A program made the translations under genes and the position numbers. From positions 28,421-92,420 of the forward strand of contig PAIP01000020.1 of assembly GCA_002704915.1 (NCBI GenBank): a DNA stretch of 64,000 nucleotides, in the 5' to 3' direction. Below are positions 38,043 to 48,207 of the stretch, in pieces (position 1 is the first letter of the stretch; every line of letters begins with the position of its first letter). The notes below the pieces were generated by a model, which made no database searches, was not told where the DNA came from, and saw only the letters and a program-made list of their open reading frames with translations. This stretch comes from Parvularcula sp. (lineage in GTDB: Bacteria; Pseudomonadota; Alphaproteobacteria; Caulobacterales; Parvularculaceae).

Positions 38043-41000
38043 CTAGAAATTCACGCGCGCGCCGAGCACGAAGCGCCGGCCAAGCACGTCATGCAATGAC
38101 GGGTTCGCCTGCTGCGTATATCCGAAAAATGCGCTGTAATAGGGCGTGATCGGAGGATCCTGATCGAGGACGTTGGTCATGTTGCCATAGAGTTCGATCC
38201 CGGAGCCCTCATCAAGCTCGTGGAAATAGCTGAGTCCGAGATCCAGATAGAACGCGCTGTCCACATGATTGCTGCCGATATCGACGCCTTCAGTCAGGCT
38301 GTTCTCAATCGTGCCGCCGCCAATATAACGGCCCTGCAGGAATGTGCGGAATGGCCCATACTCATAAGTGAGATTGGTCGTGAACTTGAATTCAGGCAGC
38401 GTATAAGCGATGCCGTCCGACTGTTGAAGGCCGACCTGCCCGGCTCGGTCAATCTTGTTCGTGCCGGCAAGCGTCTCGGAGTTCTCATCGAGCCAGGTTC
38501 CGAAGAAACGCCAGCCGATGGATTCGTCGCCGCCAAACAGGCTGACATCACGCTGGTAAGAAGTCTCAAGATCGATCCCGCTGATCTTCGCCTGATCGAC
38601 ATTGATGAACACATCGCCAATGAGAACGATGCGGTCTGTCACCGTATCGCGGCTGACGAGCTCGCAGAGGTCAACTGCGCCTTCTTCGCACCGATCGGCG
38701 ACCGCTTGCACGCCGAGCTGACCGATGGCGTCATCGATTTTGACCTGATACCAGTCCATGGCGATCGAGAAACCGTCGATATAGGACGGCTGATAGACAA
38801 AGCCCACAGTAATCGTGTCGGCTTTTTCCGGAGAGACTTCCGGATTGCCGCCCGAAAAACGCGTCACATTGATGACGCCGTCGCCGGGATAACGCGGATC
38901 GGTGATGGTCGCCGAACCGCCGGTTTTGTCGAACCGTTCCGACAGATTGGCGGCGCGCACATCGCGCGAATAGGTGCCGCGCAGGCGGAAGTCGCCCGTC
39001 ACCTGCCAGTCAAGACCGCCCTTCCAAGCCCAGATGCTGCCAGAGCCCGAGTAATCCGCCCAACGCGCAGCGCCGTGAAGTGTGAGTTGCTCCATCATCG
39101 GCGCATCGGCGACCAGCGGCACGAGCATTTCCGTGAACGCTTCCGTCACCGTGATTTTGCCGTTGATGTTGGAGACCTTCGAATATTGCAAGCCCACGGT
39201 GTTGCCGCAGTCCGGCGCACTGACGCCGCGCAAGCCCGCCGCAATGGCTTCCGGATCGGAATCGCACAGCACCGGGTGGCCATTGTCATGATCGGATGGG
39301 GGGTTGGTTGGATCGCGCACAATCTGGCGGATTTTTTCTTCACGGTGCGAGCCGCCAAACGCCATGGATATCGGCCCGGCGCCCCAGCCCTCGTAGATTT
39401 CACCGCTTGCCGACAGCTCGAAGAGATGCTGGCGCATATTGGTGATATTCACCTTCGCTTCCTGCGTTGTATAGGTGTCCGTAACACCGAGATCGAACCC
39501 GGTATCGGCGAAATAGATCGGCGTTGTAATCGTCTGGCCCGGTTCATAACCGACGACCCAGTCAACCGCCGCCGCCGACGCATTGCCCCGACCGAAAAGG
39601 TTCAGCGGTTCGCAGCCTTCAAAATAATCGTTGAACAGGCTCGTGCGGCAGACAATGTTGCCCATGCCATCATCTACGGCGTCAACGGCGGCGTGGATGC
39701 GGTCGACGCGCAAGCCTACCTGATACCATTTCCGCGTATTGCGACCGTACTGGTAATAGCCGTCCACGGACCAGCCATCCATGAATCCGCCATTCTCCAC
39801 CCTCCAGTTGAATCCGCCTGTAATAGAGTGCAGCACGCTGTCGTCATAGATCCGCATGTCAGCGCCGATATCTTCAAGGCTGCCCATGCGTTTCAGGGTG
39901 AAAGAGTCAATGCTCTCATCCATCATGATCTGCCGCACATCATCGGGCAGAAACGCGTTATCGGCGAAAATCGTGATTGCAGTCGGCGTGCCGTGGAGCG
40001 AACCGCGCGGATAGTTATACTGCGAGGTCTTGTTCTGGCCCCGTATATACTGCGCGTAAACCGTGAAGTTGTTCGCCAGTTCGTAATCCGCATAGGCGAA
40101 AATATTGTTGCGCTCGACATCCGGATAGAGCGACGGCGCCTCGGCGCCAAGATCGTCGCCGCTTCCACCATTGGCGATGGAATGGCGCGCCGGCGGAATG
40201 CCGAAGGGGAATTGCGATGGCGAACTGGTGACAAAGGGTTGAATCCCCGACCCGTCGGACAGAAATTCGGTCTGGTCAAGCGACGTTCCCGGCGCCACGA
40301 TAAGACCGTCAAAGCTTGAATTGCGCGACACCACATTCGGGACGAGCTGCGGCACGCCGCCCGCGTCATTGATCAGACCCCATCCCTGATACCAGTCGCG
40401 GTCTTCATAGCTGAAGACGCCATCCTGCTCGAAGATCTCACCAGAGACCTGGAAATGCCCGCGGTCGCCAAGGTCCGTTCCGAAGGCAAGCGAAACTTCA
40501 TAATTGTCGCTGTCGCCGCGCGTCGTCTGGCCCCACTGGCCATGCGCCTGCACGCCCGTAAAATCCGTATCGAGAATGAAGTTCGTAACGCCGGCGACAG
40601 CGTCCGTGCCGTAAGCTGCGGACGCGCCGCCGGTCACCGTTTCCATCCGGCTGATCATGGCTTCCGGGAAGGCGTTGATGTCAACACCCCCAAACGCCGT
40701 CGAGGAAATCATCCGCCGACCGTTGAGCAGGGTCAGCGTGCGGTTGATGCCGAGCCCCCGCATATTGAGGTTGCCGTAGCCGCCGCGCTCAAACCATGTT
40801 TCCGTGACGGAGTTTGGCGTCTGATTTCCGAAAAACTGCGGCAACTGCCCGACGCCTTCGATAAGGGCGCCCGGCGCCATTGTGCTCAAAAGCTCTGCAT
40901 CCACCGAGGTCACCGGGACAGGCGTCTGCATGCCTGTTTGTGCGATCCGGGTGCCCGTCACTGTGATAACGTCTGATCTGTCATTGGATGCTTCGTCCTG

Positions 41001-41111
41001 CGCCATCGCAGGCATTGCACTTAAGCTCACCATCGCCCCGGCGGCGCAGCAATAGAGTGTTCGTTTCAATTCAGCCGCCTTTGCGACGGACTTATCGCCC
41101 TTGGTTCTCAT
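38043..41111 (-). CDS. TonB-dependent receptor (large)
   Basis: Signal peptide; VITVTGTRIAQTGMQTPVPVTSVDAELL plug; ERGGYGNLNMRGLGINRTLTLLNGRRM; C-terminal VLGARVNF. Confidence 0.93.
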   Translation of the reverse strand: MRTKGDKSVAKAAELKRTLYCCAAGAMVSLSAMPAMAQDEASNDRSDVITVTGTRIAQTGMQTPVPVTSVDAELLSTMAPGALIEGVGQLPQFFGNQTPNSVTETWFERGGYGNLNMRGLGINRTLTLLNGRRMISSTAFGGVDINAFPEAMISRMETVTGGASAAYGTDAVAGVTNFILDTDFTGVQAHGQWGQTTRGDSDNYEVSLAFGTDLGDRGHFQVSGEIFEQDGVFSYEDRDWYQGWGLINDAGGVPQLVPNVVSRNSSFDGLIVAPGTSLDQTEFLSDGSGIQPFVTSSPSQFPFGIPPARHSIANGGSGDDLGAEAPSLYPDVERNNIFAYADYELANNFTVYAQYIRGQNKTSQYNYPRGSLHGTPTAITIFADNAFLPDDVRQIMMDESIDSFTLKRMGSLEDIGADMRIYDDSVLHSITGGFNWRVENGGFMDGWSVDGYYQYGRNTRKWYQVGLRVDRIHAAVDAVDDGMGNIVCRTSLFNDYFEGCEPLNLFGRGNASAAAVDWVVGYEPGQTITTPIYFADTGFDLGVTDTYTTQEAKVNITNMRQHLFELSASGEIYEGWGAGPISMAFGGSHREEKIRQIVRDPTNPPSDHDNGHPVLCDSDPEAIAAGLRGVSAPDCGNTVGLQYSKVSNINGKITVTEAFTEMLVPLVADAPMMEQLTLHGAARWADYSGSGSIWAWKGGLDWQVTGDFRLRGTYSRDVRAANLSERFDKTGGSATITDPRYPGDGVINVTRFSGGNPEVSPEKADTITVGFVYQPSYIDGFSIAMDWYQVKIDDAIGQLGVQAVADRCEEGAVDLCELVSRDTVTDRIVLIGDVFINVDQAKISGIDLETSYQRDVSLFGGDESIGWRFFGTWLDENSETLAGTNKIDRAGQVGLQQSDGIAYTLPEFKFTTNLTYEYGPFRTFLQGRYIGGGTIENSLTEGVDIGSNHVDSAFYLDLGLSYFHELDEGSGIELYGNMTNVLDQDPPITPYYSAFFGYTQQANPSLHDVLGRRFVLGARVNF

Positions 41112-41175
41112 GTTACACCTCCCAATGTGTTCTGTTTTTCGCCGCCGTTTTTTCCGGCGAACTCTTTCCTTAAAA

Positions 41176-42852
41176 TTACGGCTTCAGCCCGTTTTCTTCG
41201 CGGTAAGTCTCCCAAAGAGAGATCATCGCGTTCAGGCGTTCGCGTTCGTTACCGCTTAAATTGTTCTGTTCCTGCGGGTCGTCAGCGATGTTGTAGAGTT
41301 CCCAGGCCGCGTCATCGCCCTTCGCCGCGTCCCAGACGATCTTCCAATCTCCCTGCCGGAGTGCCCGGTGCCCATAAAGCTCCCACCCCACATAGGCGGC
41401 TTCGTCATGAACGGTCTTTTCGGGGGCTTTTAGAGTCGCCGCTAAAGATTTTCCCTTCATCGGCAAGATGGAACGTCCGCGATAGGCGGCGCCAGGATGA
41501 TCTGTCTCTGCGAAATCCAGAAATGTCGGCAGAATATCCATGACGGTGGCGAACCGGTCATTCCGCACGCCGCCTTCGACGAGCGTCGGATGATGAGCGA
41601 AAGCCGGCACATGGATGCCGCCCTCAAAGCCCGTCGACTTGGCCCGATAGAACGCAACCGAGCTCGCACGCGCCCAATTCGGCCCGTACATCACATAGGA
41701 ATCGGCGTCGCCCAGATTGTCATAAGAGTTGTCGCAGCATGCCGCGACCCATTCGGCGATGGCCGGGTTGTTGAGATCGCGACGCTTGTCTTCAGGACCG
41801 TTGTCCGACATGAAAAAGATGAAGGTGTTGTCGAACGCGCCAATCGATTTGAGATAAGTGATGAGTTCGCCGATATAGGCGTCGAGATCGCTCACCATCG
41901 CCGCGTAGATTTCCATCTTGCGCGCTTCGATGCGCTGCCGTTCCTCTGTCAGTTCCTGCCAGGCGGGCTGTCCTTCGACGGGCGGCAATCCTTCCGCATC
42001 TTCAGGGACGAACCCCAGTTCTTTCATGCGCGAGAAACGGCGCTGATAGAGCGCTTCATACCCATCGTCATACCAGCCTTTGAATTTTTCAATGGAAGCC
42101 CGCGGCGCCTGCAACGGCCAGTGGGGCGCCGTATAGGCGAGATAGGCGAAAAATGGCTGACCATCGCCGCGATCCGCCTCGATATATTCGATCATACGGT
42201 TTGTGTAGAAACGCGTTGTGTAGAAATCATCGCCAACAGTGACCAGGTCTTCGCCGTCGCGATAAGGGGCGAGGCCCGGCCCGTCCCATGAAAGCCCGCC
42301 GAGATGGGCCGCCCCGTCGATGGAAATGAATGATTTCTCAAATCCGCGCGCCCGCGGACCGGTTTCCACCGTTTCGCCCAGGTGCCACTTGCCCGCCATG
42401 TAGGTGCGGTAACCCGCATCCTTCAAAAGGTTCGCCATGCTGGCGACGCGAAAATTCAGATACGCTTCGTAACCGGGCTGGCCGATTTGAGCCGGGTTTT
42501 GCGGAGGATTCATTACACCCAAACCGGCAAGATGACTGTCCGTCCCGGACATCAACATGGCGCGTGTGGGCGAACATGCCATATTCGCGTAGAAATTGGT
42601 GAGCAGCATGCCGTTTTTCACGAGCGCATCGATATTCGGCGTCGGGATTTCGCTGCCGAAAACGCCGAGATCCGCATACCCAAGGTCATCGGCTACAATG
42701 AGCAGAATATTCGGGCGTTTCATCAGCACCGACGGCGCCGCGCTATCGAGCGAATCAGAGGGCTGCTCAAGTTCGGCTGTCTTCTGACAGCCGAAGATGA
42801 AGGCGGCAAAGATGCACCCGGCCACGAGGCGTACAAATCGGTGACGCAGCAA
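41176..42852 (-). CDS. Arylsulfatase (Cys-type, formylglycine-dependent), predicted lipoprotein
   Basis: PNILLIVADDLGYADLGVFG; active-site motif CSPTR; lipobox-like FIFGC; DNGPEDKRRDL. Confidence 0.92.
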   Translation of the reverse strand: MLRHRFVRLVAGCIFAAFIFGCQKTAELEQPSDSLDSAAPSVLMKRPNILLIVADDLGYADLGVFGSEIPTPNIDALVKNGMLLTNFYANMACSPTRAMLMSGTDSHLAGLGVMNPPQNPAQIGQPGYEAYLNFRVASMANLLKDAGYRTYMAGKWHLGETVETGPRARGFEKSFISIDGAAHLGGLSWDGPGLAPYRDGEDLVTVGDDFYTTRFYTNRMIEYIEADRGDGQPFFAYLAYTAPHWPLQAPRASIEKFKGWYDDGYEALYQRRFSRMKELGFVPEDAEGLPPVEGQPAWQELTEERQRIEARKMEIYAAMVSDLDAYIGELITYLKSIGAFDNTFIFFMSDNGPEDKRRDLNNPAIAEWVAACCDNSYDNLGDADSYVMYGPNWARASSVAFYRAKSTGFEGGIHVPAFAHHPTLVEGGVRNDRFATVMDILPTFLDFAETDHPGAAYRGRSILPMKGKSLAATLKAPEKTVHDEAAYVGWELYGHRALRQGDWKIVWDAAKGDDAAWELYNIADDPQEQNNLSGNERERLNAMISLWETYREENGLKP

Positions 42853-43152
42853 GTCTTCCTCCCGCTGCCGCGCGCTGCCTTGATGGCTAGTTTGTATGCT
42901 TGCACGCCGCAGACTGATGTCGCCGCCCTGCCCGGCATAACCGGCCGGACCAGAGCGTCTTTTCTAAATTTTGAGGGTCAACTGTTGCGCGCCGCGTTTC
43001 GCTATTGATGGGATGAACCGTGCGCCCTCACCGCGCGCCGTTCTTCACAAGCCGACTCCTCTTTGCATGCCCGCCGAATTGACGCAAAAATCGCCGCCAT
43101 GAAACGGAGTGCAGCGATGAAGCGTTACGGTTGCCAACAGGGCGCCCCTCAC

Positions 43153-43174
43153 ATGAATATGAACTCACATTCAT
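43153..43174. promoter_or_regulatory. Candidate TetR operator upstream of the 43208 regulator
   Basis: Imperfect palindrome ATGAATATGAA-CTCACATTCAT immediately followed by a TATAAT-like box at 43177-43182. Confidence 0.5.
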
Positions 43175-43207
43175 ATTATAATGTCAAGCAGGGGGAAGGA
43201 AACGCCC

Positions 43208-43825
43208 ATGTCGGAAAACGCTGAGCGTCTGCCCCAGCAGAACAGGAGCCGCGTGACCGCGGAACGCTTTATCGCCGCGGCTTTTAAAATGCTGGAAAAA
43301 CAAACCTTTGCCGAGCTCGCGGTCGGCGACCTCGCGCGCACGGCCAAGCGGTCGGTCGGGTCGTTTTACCAGCGCTTCGGCAGCAAGGAGGAGTTTCTTA
43401 AAGTCCTCATTGTGAATTTTCTGGAGACCGGGGTTGGCGATGCTGCAGCGTCGTCTTGGGAGGGCAAAAGCGCAAAAGAAGTCTACGCAAGTTTTCTTAA
43501 GGACACCTATTACCGCATCCTCAACCACCGAAATCTCTGGCATGCGGTGTTGGAGATGTCGGCAAGCGATCCAGGTTTCTGGTCGGTGTTTGGAAGTTAT
43601 CGCGAAAAACGTCTTGAGGACTTGGTCGCCGCGATTGAAAAGGCGCAAAAGAAAAAACTCTCGCAATCAGAGTTGCGCCGCCTTGCTGTCGCCGGCCAAG
43701 TTTTTAACAGCGTCATGAACAACCAGATTATCAACAGCCCGGGCCCGCTGGCGCTGGATGACGATGAGTTCCTGCCGACCATGGCGGAGATCGCCCTGAA
43801 TGTCGCCGATCTGAAAGGTCGATAG
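43208..43825 (+). CDS. TetR/AcrR family transcriptional regulator
   Basis: RVTAERFIAAAFKMLEKQTFAELAVGDLARTAKRSVGSFYQRFGSKEEFLKVLI; start set to ATG 43208. Confidence 0.88.
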   Translation: MSENAERLPQQNRSRVTAERFIAAAFKMLEKQTFAELAVGDLARTAKRSVGSFYQRFGSKEEFLKVLIVNFLETGVGDAAASSWEGKSAKEVYASFLKDTYYRILNHRNLWHAVLEMSASDPGFWSVFGSYREKRLEDLVAAIEKAQKKKLSQSELRRLAVAGQVFNSVMNNQIINSPGPLALDDDEFLPTMAEIALNVADLKGR

Positions 43826-43844
43826 GGTTTTGAAAAAGTAAAAT

Positions 43845-44849
43845 TTACTTATCCTTTATGGAATCGTAGGCGACGCGAAATCCGATATGATTGGTCCCGA
43901 GCCCCGTATCCTGCGCATGGCGGGCGGCAGGACGGTAGCGCATGCAGTAATTCTCGGCACACAGATAGCTTCCGCCCTTGATCACCCGCACCGGGGTTCC
44001 GGGATTGTGCGGATCATAGCTTTCCGCCGGCGCAGGCCCGACTGGATCTTCCGTTTCATCAATACGATGTCGCGGCGCATACCAGGTCGTCGTCCATTCC
44101 CAGACATTGCCGATCATGTCATAAAGCCCAAGCTCATTCGGCTCAAAACACCCTGTCGGCGCCACGCCTTCAAATCCGTCTTGCTTCGTGTTTTGAACCG
44201 GAAATATCCCCTGCCATGTATTGGCGTTGTCAGGCGGGCTCGTCTGCGCAGCCGCAGAGACGCGCCCTCCCCGCGCCGCATATTCCCATTCCGCTTCCGT
44301 CGGCAGGCGGCCCCCCGCCCATTCAGCAAAAGCGACTGCGTCTTTAAAGGCGATCTGTGTAGCCGGCTCCGACGGCGCCGCACGCGGTTTGTCCGGACCG
44401 CGCGGATAGCGCCAATTGGCGCCCGGTATATATTTCCACCAGCTCAACGCGCTGAGAGAAATATCTGGCGACGGCTGGAACACAGCTCCGCCGGGCTCTA
44501 GCGCCGCCGTAACATGGATGGCGAGCCCTTCCATAGTGGCAGCGTCCACCGGTTTTTCAGCGACGGTGACATAACCAGTCTCTTCAACGAAAGCGGAGAA
44601 CCGCGCTACGGTCACTTCGGCGGGATCCAGCCAGAATGAAGAGACCGTGACCTGGTGCGCCGGCCCTTCTTCCGGATACGCATCATCAGCGCCCATGATG
44701 AAATCGCCGCCTTTAATAAAAACAGGTTCGTCGGGCGCTATGCATGCGCTTGAATCAGCGCCGGCGCCGGACGTTCGACCGCCACAAGCCGCCGTGGCGA
44801 ACACCAGCGCCAGCAAAATCGATCTTTGTAAAACCGCTCGTACAAACAT
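43845..44849 (-). CDS. Formylglycine-generating enzyme (SUMF1/EgtB-type sulfatase modifying factor), predicted lipoprotein
   Basis: GGDFIMGADDAYPEEGPAHQVTVSSFWLDPAEVTVARF, LPTEAEWEYAARGG, GNVWEWTTTWY, GGSYLCAENYCMRYRPAAR with paired Cys; lipobox FATAAC. Confidence 0.9.
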   Translation of the reverse strand: MFVRAVLQRSILLALVFATAACGGRTSGAGADSSACIAPDEPVFIKGGDFIMGADDAYPEEGPAHQVTVSSFWLDPAEVTVARFSAFVEETGYVTVAEKPVDAATMEGLAIHVTAALEPGGAVFQPSPDISLSALSWWKYIPGANWRYPRGPDKPRAAPSEPATQIAFKDAVAFAEWAGGRLPTEAEWEYAARGGRVSAAAQTSPPDNANTWQGIFPVQNTKQDGFEGVAPTGCFEPNELGLYDMIGNVWEWTTTWYAPRHRIDETEDPVGPAPAESYDPHNPGTPVRVIKGGSYLCAENYCMRYRPAARHAQDTGLGTNHIGFRVAYDSIKDK

Positions 44850-45022
44850 CAATCCAAACCGATCCGCCTTATCAGAAACGGACGGTCCCAGCATCAGCGC
44901 TCAGCGTCAAGAGCAGGCTAATGGCCGCTTGTTTATTGGGGTTGAAATGCGTTTGTCTAGAACGAGCCCAAGATTTGAAAAGCTAGAAAAAGATGACTGC
45001 GGATGTTCATTCCTGTCTGCAC

Positions 45023-47221
45023 TCACAGTTCCGCCAGCACCTTGTCCAGGGTAGCGGGATAGTCCCGCACGCGAACGCCGCTCGCATTGTAAATCGCGTT
45101 GGTGACCGCCGCCGCGGCGCCGCAAAGCCCGAGTTCTCCGATACCCTTGCTGTGAATCGGCGACGCCCACTGATCTTTTTCTGGCAGAAGCATGACATCA
45201 ATCTGCGGAACGTCGAGATTAACCGGCAGATGATATTCCGCGAGGTCTCTATTGACGATGCGGCCGTCGCGCAGGTCGAAAACAAGCTCCTCGGTCAGCG
45301 CCATGCCGATGCCCCAGATCATGCCGCCATAGCATTGAGATGTGGCCGTCTTTTCGTTCAATATCCGCCCGGCTCCGAAAGCGCCAAGCATGCGCCGGAC
45401 GCGCGTTTCGCCAGTGACAGCGCTGACGGCGACTTCCGCGAAATAGGCGCCATAAGTCGCCTGCCGCACATCGTCCGATGTTTCACCGGGTTTGATGTGG
45501 CCGAGCGCCGACAATGTCTCATCGGATAAAATGTCTCGCAGGTTTTGCGTCTTGCCGCCCCCCGTGGCGTTGCCTTTTTCCAGTTTCAGCTCCGAGGCAT
45601 CACAGTTAATCAACTGCGCCAGTTTCTCGCGCAATTCCTGACAGGCGACATAAACCGATGAACCGGCGGATGAAGCGCCGAACGATCCCCCCGACCCTGA
45701 CGCCGGCGGGAAGTCCGTATCGCCAAGGCGGCATTCGATTTTCTCGGGCGCAAGGCCCAGCATGTCGGCGGCGATCTGGGTCAGGATCGCGTATGTGCCG
45801 GTGCCGATATCGGTCATGTCCGTTTCAATGACTGCGGTTGCGTCCGCATTCAGTATCACCCGCGCCTTGGACTCCATGAGCATATTGACGCGCGCCGCGC
45901 CGGCCATGCCCATCCCGATCATCCACTCACCGTCGCGCATGGCGCGCGGCGTCGGATTGCGTTTTTCCCAGCCGAACCGTTTGGCGCCTTCCTGAAGCGC
46001 TTCGGCAAAGCGCCGTGAAGAAAAGGGGCGGTCTTTTTCCGGATCACGCTCAGGAATATTCCGCAAGCGCAGTTCCACCGGATCGATTCCTGCGGTGTGC
46101 GCCAGTTCGTCCATGGCGTTTTCGAGCGCTTGCATGCCAATGGCCTCCCCCGGCGCACGCACCGAACCGGCGCATGTGCGATTAACGCGCGCAGCCTTTA
46201 AACCGAGGCTTCGATTCTCGCCGCCATAAACGAAATGCGTCGCCTGCAGCACCGGCTCGAGAAACGCTTCATCCGGCAAATTGGAAACCAGCGCCTCGTG
46301 GCCGAGTCCGATCAGCTTGCCTTCGCTGTCAGCGGCGAGCCGGACCCGTTGGCGCGATTCCGAGCGGCGCATGACCATGTCAAAGACCTGTTGCCGCGTC
46401 ATGGTGACCGATACCGGCCGTTCAAGATCCTTGGCAGCGATGGCGGCGGCCACCGCTTCAGGCGCGATGCCAAGCTTCGATCCAAACCCGCCGCCAATAA
46501 ATGGCGACAGTATGCGCACATTTTCCGCGCCCACGCCAAGCGCATCGGCGAGTTCGTTGCGGTTGAATTTTAGCATCTGGTAACTGCCGCGCAGAGTCAG
46601 CTTGTCGCCGTCCCAGCTTGCGATGGAACAATGGGGCTCCATGGCGGCGCTGTTGTGGCCCGGCGTGCGGTAGACACTATCGACTGTAAACGCAGCGTTT
46701 TTCATGGCTCTTTCAAGATCGCCCTGATGGAATTGCTGACCGTCGGGCTCCTCATGGGGCGCGTTCACGCCTTCGGGATCGAAAACGCCATCGTCGTCGA
46801 TACTGTATTCAACTACTAAGGATTGCGCCGCATGACGCGCCGCCTCGAAACTCTCCGCAACCACAAGCGCGATTGGCTGGCCGAAATAGGCGATCTCTTG
46901 CGCATTCTGGACAGGCGCCTCATTCGCCATGCCTTGGGCGGGATTGCGCAGAAACCGTTCATCCGCATAAACGCCGAGGACGTCTGGAAGCGCTTTCACT
47001 TCATCTTCGTTCAATGACTTGACCGCGCCTTTCGAAATCGTGGCGCGCACGAGAACGCCAAAAGCCTTATTCGGCATTTGCCATTCATGGGCGTAGGTAG
47101 CCCGCCCGGAAACCTTCAATGGACCATCGGGCCGATCCAGGGGCGCGCCGGTGAGCCGGTCGCCCGCTTTATCGAGCACGCATTCTTCGGCCGGGGCGTC
47201 CATGGTGAAAGTCCGGGTCAT
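45023..47221 (-). CDS. Xanthine dehydrogenase family molybdopterin-binding subunit (PaoC/YagR-like)
   Basis: GRATYAHEWQMPNKAFGVLVRA, PFIGGGFGSKLG, VRAPGEAIGM, GIGELGLCGAAAAVTNAIYNA. Confidence 0.92.
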   Translation of the reverse strand: MTRTFTMDAPAEECVLDKAGDRLTGAPLDRPDGPLKVSGRATYAHEWQMPNKAFGVLVRATISKGAVKSLNEDEVKALPDVLGVYADERFLRNPAQGMANEAPVQNAQEIAYFGQPIALVVAESFEAARHAAQSLVVEYSIDDDGVFDPEGVNAPHEEPDGQQFHQGDLERAMKNAAFTVDSVYRTPGHNSAAMEPHCSIASWDGDKLTLRGSYQMLKFNRNELADALGVGAENVRILSPFIGGGFGSKLGIAPEAVAAAIAAKDLERPVSVTMTRQQVFDMVMRRSESRQRVRLAADSEGKLIGLGHEALVSNLPDEAFLEPVLQATHFVYGGENRSLGLKAARVNRTCAGSVRAPGEAIGMQALENAMDELAHTAGIDPVELRLRNIPERDPEKDRPFSSRRFAEALQEGAKRFGWEKRNPTPRAMRDGEWMIGMGMAGAARVNMLMESKARVILNADATAVIETDMTDIGTGTYAILTQIAADMLGLAPEKIECRLGDTDFPPASGSGGSFGASSAGSSVYVACQELREKLAQLINCDASELKLEKGNATGGGKTQNLRDILSDETLSALGHIKPGETSDDVRQATYGAYFAEVAVSAVTGETRVRRMLGAFGAGRILNEKTATSQCYGGMIWGIGMALTEELVFDLRDGRIVNRDLAEYHLPVNLDVPQIDVMLLPEKDQWASPIHSKGIGELGLCGAAAAVTNAIYNASGVRVRDYPATLDKVLAEL

Positions 47222-48207
47222 AAAGGCGCCTCCATGCCGCAGCCTTCCGCCAGCACCGCCGTCAGCGTGCGCCGCGCCAGCGGAATTTTGAAATCATTCG
47301 ATCCCTGCCCCTTGGCATCGGCGAGAAGAATATCCGCCGCTTTCTCAAACAGTTCGAGAGAAGGACGTTCGCCGATCAGCACCTCTTCAACTTCCGGGTC
47401 ACGCCATGGTTTGGTCGCAAGACCGCCAAAAGCCAGGGCTGCGCTAGCAATTTTTTCGTCTTCCACATTTATGATGGCGGCGACGGAAACGAGTGCGAAA
47501 GCGTAAGAGGACCGGTCGCGTACCTTGCGGTAAAAATGACTTCCTTTGCGCGCCGGCGGCAATGTCACCGCTGTAATGAGGTCGCCCGGCTCAAGCACAT
47601 TGTCTTTTTCAGGTTCGTCGCCAGGACAACGGTGAAAATCGCGCACGGGAACGCTGCGCGTTTTACCTTCCGCCGAGAGAATCTCCACATCCGCATCAAG
47701 CGTCGCAAGCGCGACCGCCATATCGCCCGGATAAGTTGCGATGCAGGCTTCGCTCGTACCCAGAACAGCGTGAATTCGGTTGAAACCGTTCATAGCGTGA
47801 CAGCCGGAGCCCGGCTCCCGCTTGTTGCAGGGCATCACCGGATCATAGAAATAATAGCATCGCGTGCGCTGGCAGAGATTGCCGCCGGTCGTCGCCTTGT
47901 TGCGCAACTGACCGCTCGCCCCGGCCAGGATGGCGCGGGAAAGAACGCCGTAATCCCGTCGCACCGTATCATGCGCGGCGCAGTCGCTGTTTGTAACGAG
48001 CGCGCCGACACGGAGCCCTCCGTCATCAGTCGCGCTGATCTCGTTCATGTTCAGCCGGCCGATATCGACTAGCTTGTCCGGCGTCATGACTTCGAGCTTC
48101 ATGAGGTCCAGGAGGTTCGTGCCGCCCGCGATGAAACTGCCGCCCTGCGCAACCGCCTCAGCGGCGCCCGCAGCGTCATGGGAGCGGACATAGTCGAAGG
48201 GCTTCAT
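47218..48207 (-). CDS. Xanthine dehydrogenase family FAD-binding subunit (PaoB/YagS-like)
   Basis: AQGGSFIAGGTNLLDLMKLEVMTPDKLVDIGRLN; Cys-rich QRTRCYYFYDPVMPCNKREPGSGCHA (extra 4Fe-4S insertion); start set to MKPFDYVRS. Confidence 0.92.
   Translation of the reverse strand: MKPFDYVRSHDAAGAAEAVAQGGSFIAGGTNLLDLMKLEVMTPDKLVDIGRLNMNEISATDDGGLRVGALVTNSDCAAHDTVRRDYGVLSRAILAGASGQLRNKATTGGNLCQRTRCYYFYDPVMPCNKREPGSGCHAMNGFNRIHAVLGTSEACIATYPGDMAVALATLDADVEILSAEGKTRSVPVRDFHRCPGDEPEKDNVLEPGDLITAVTLPPARKGSHFYRKVRDRSSYAFALVSVAAIINVEDEKIASAALAFGGLATKPWRDPEVEEVLIGERPSLELFEKAADILLADAKGQGSNDFKIPLARRTLTAVLAEGCGMEAPL

Noticed and set aside
38220-40319. 699-aa plus-strand ORF opposite the large TonB receptor
   Set aside because: Antisense frame of a clear TonB receptor gene; composition (R/I/A-rich, no domains) fits the GC-rich codon-bias artefact.
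43836-43850. Perfect AT-rich palindrome AAGTAAA-A-TTTACTT between TetR and FGE stop codons
   Set aside because: Overlaps the FGE stop codon, lacks a GC stem and T-tract; likely chance in a short AT-rich gap.
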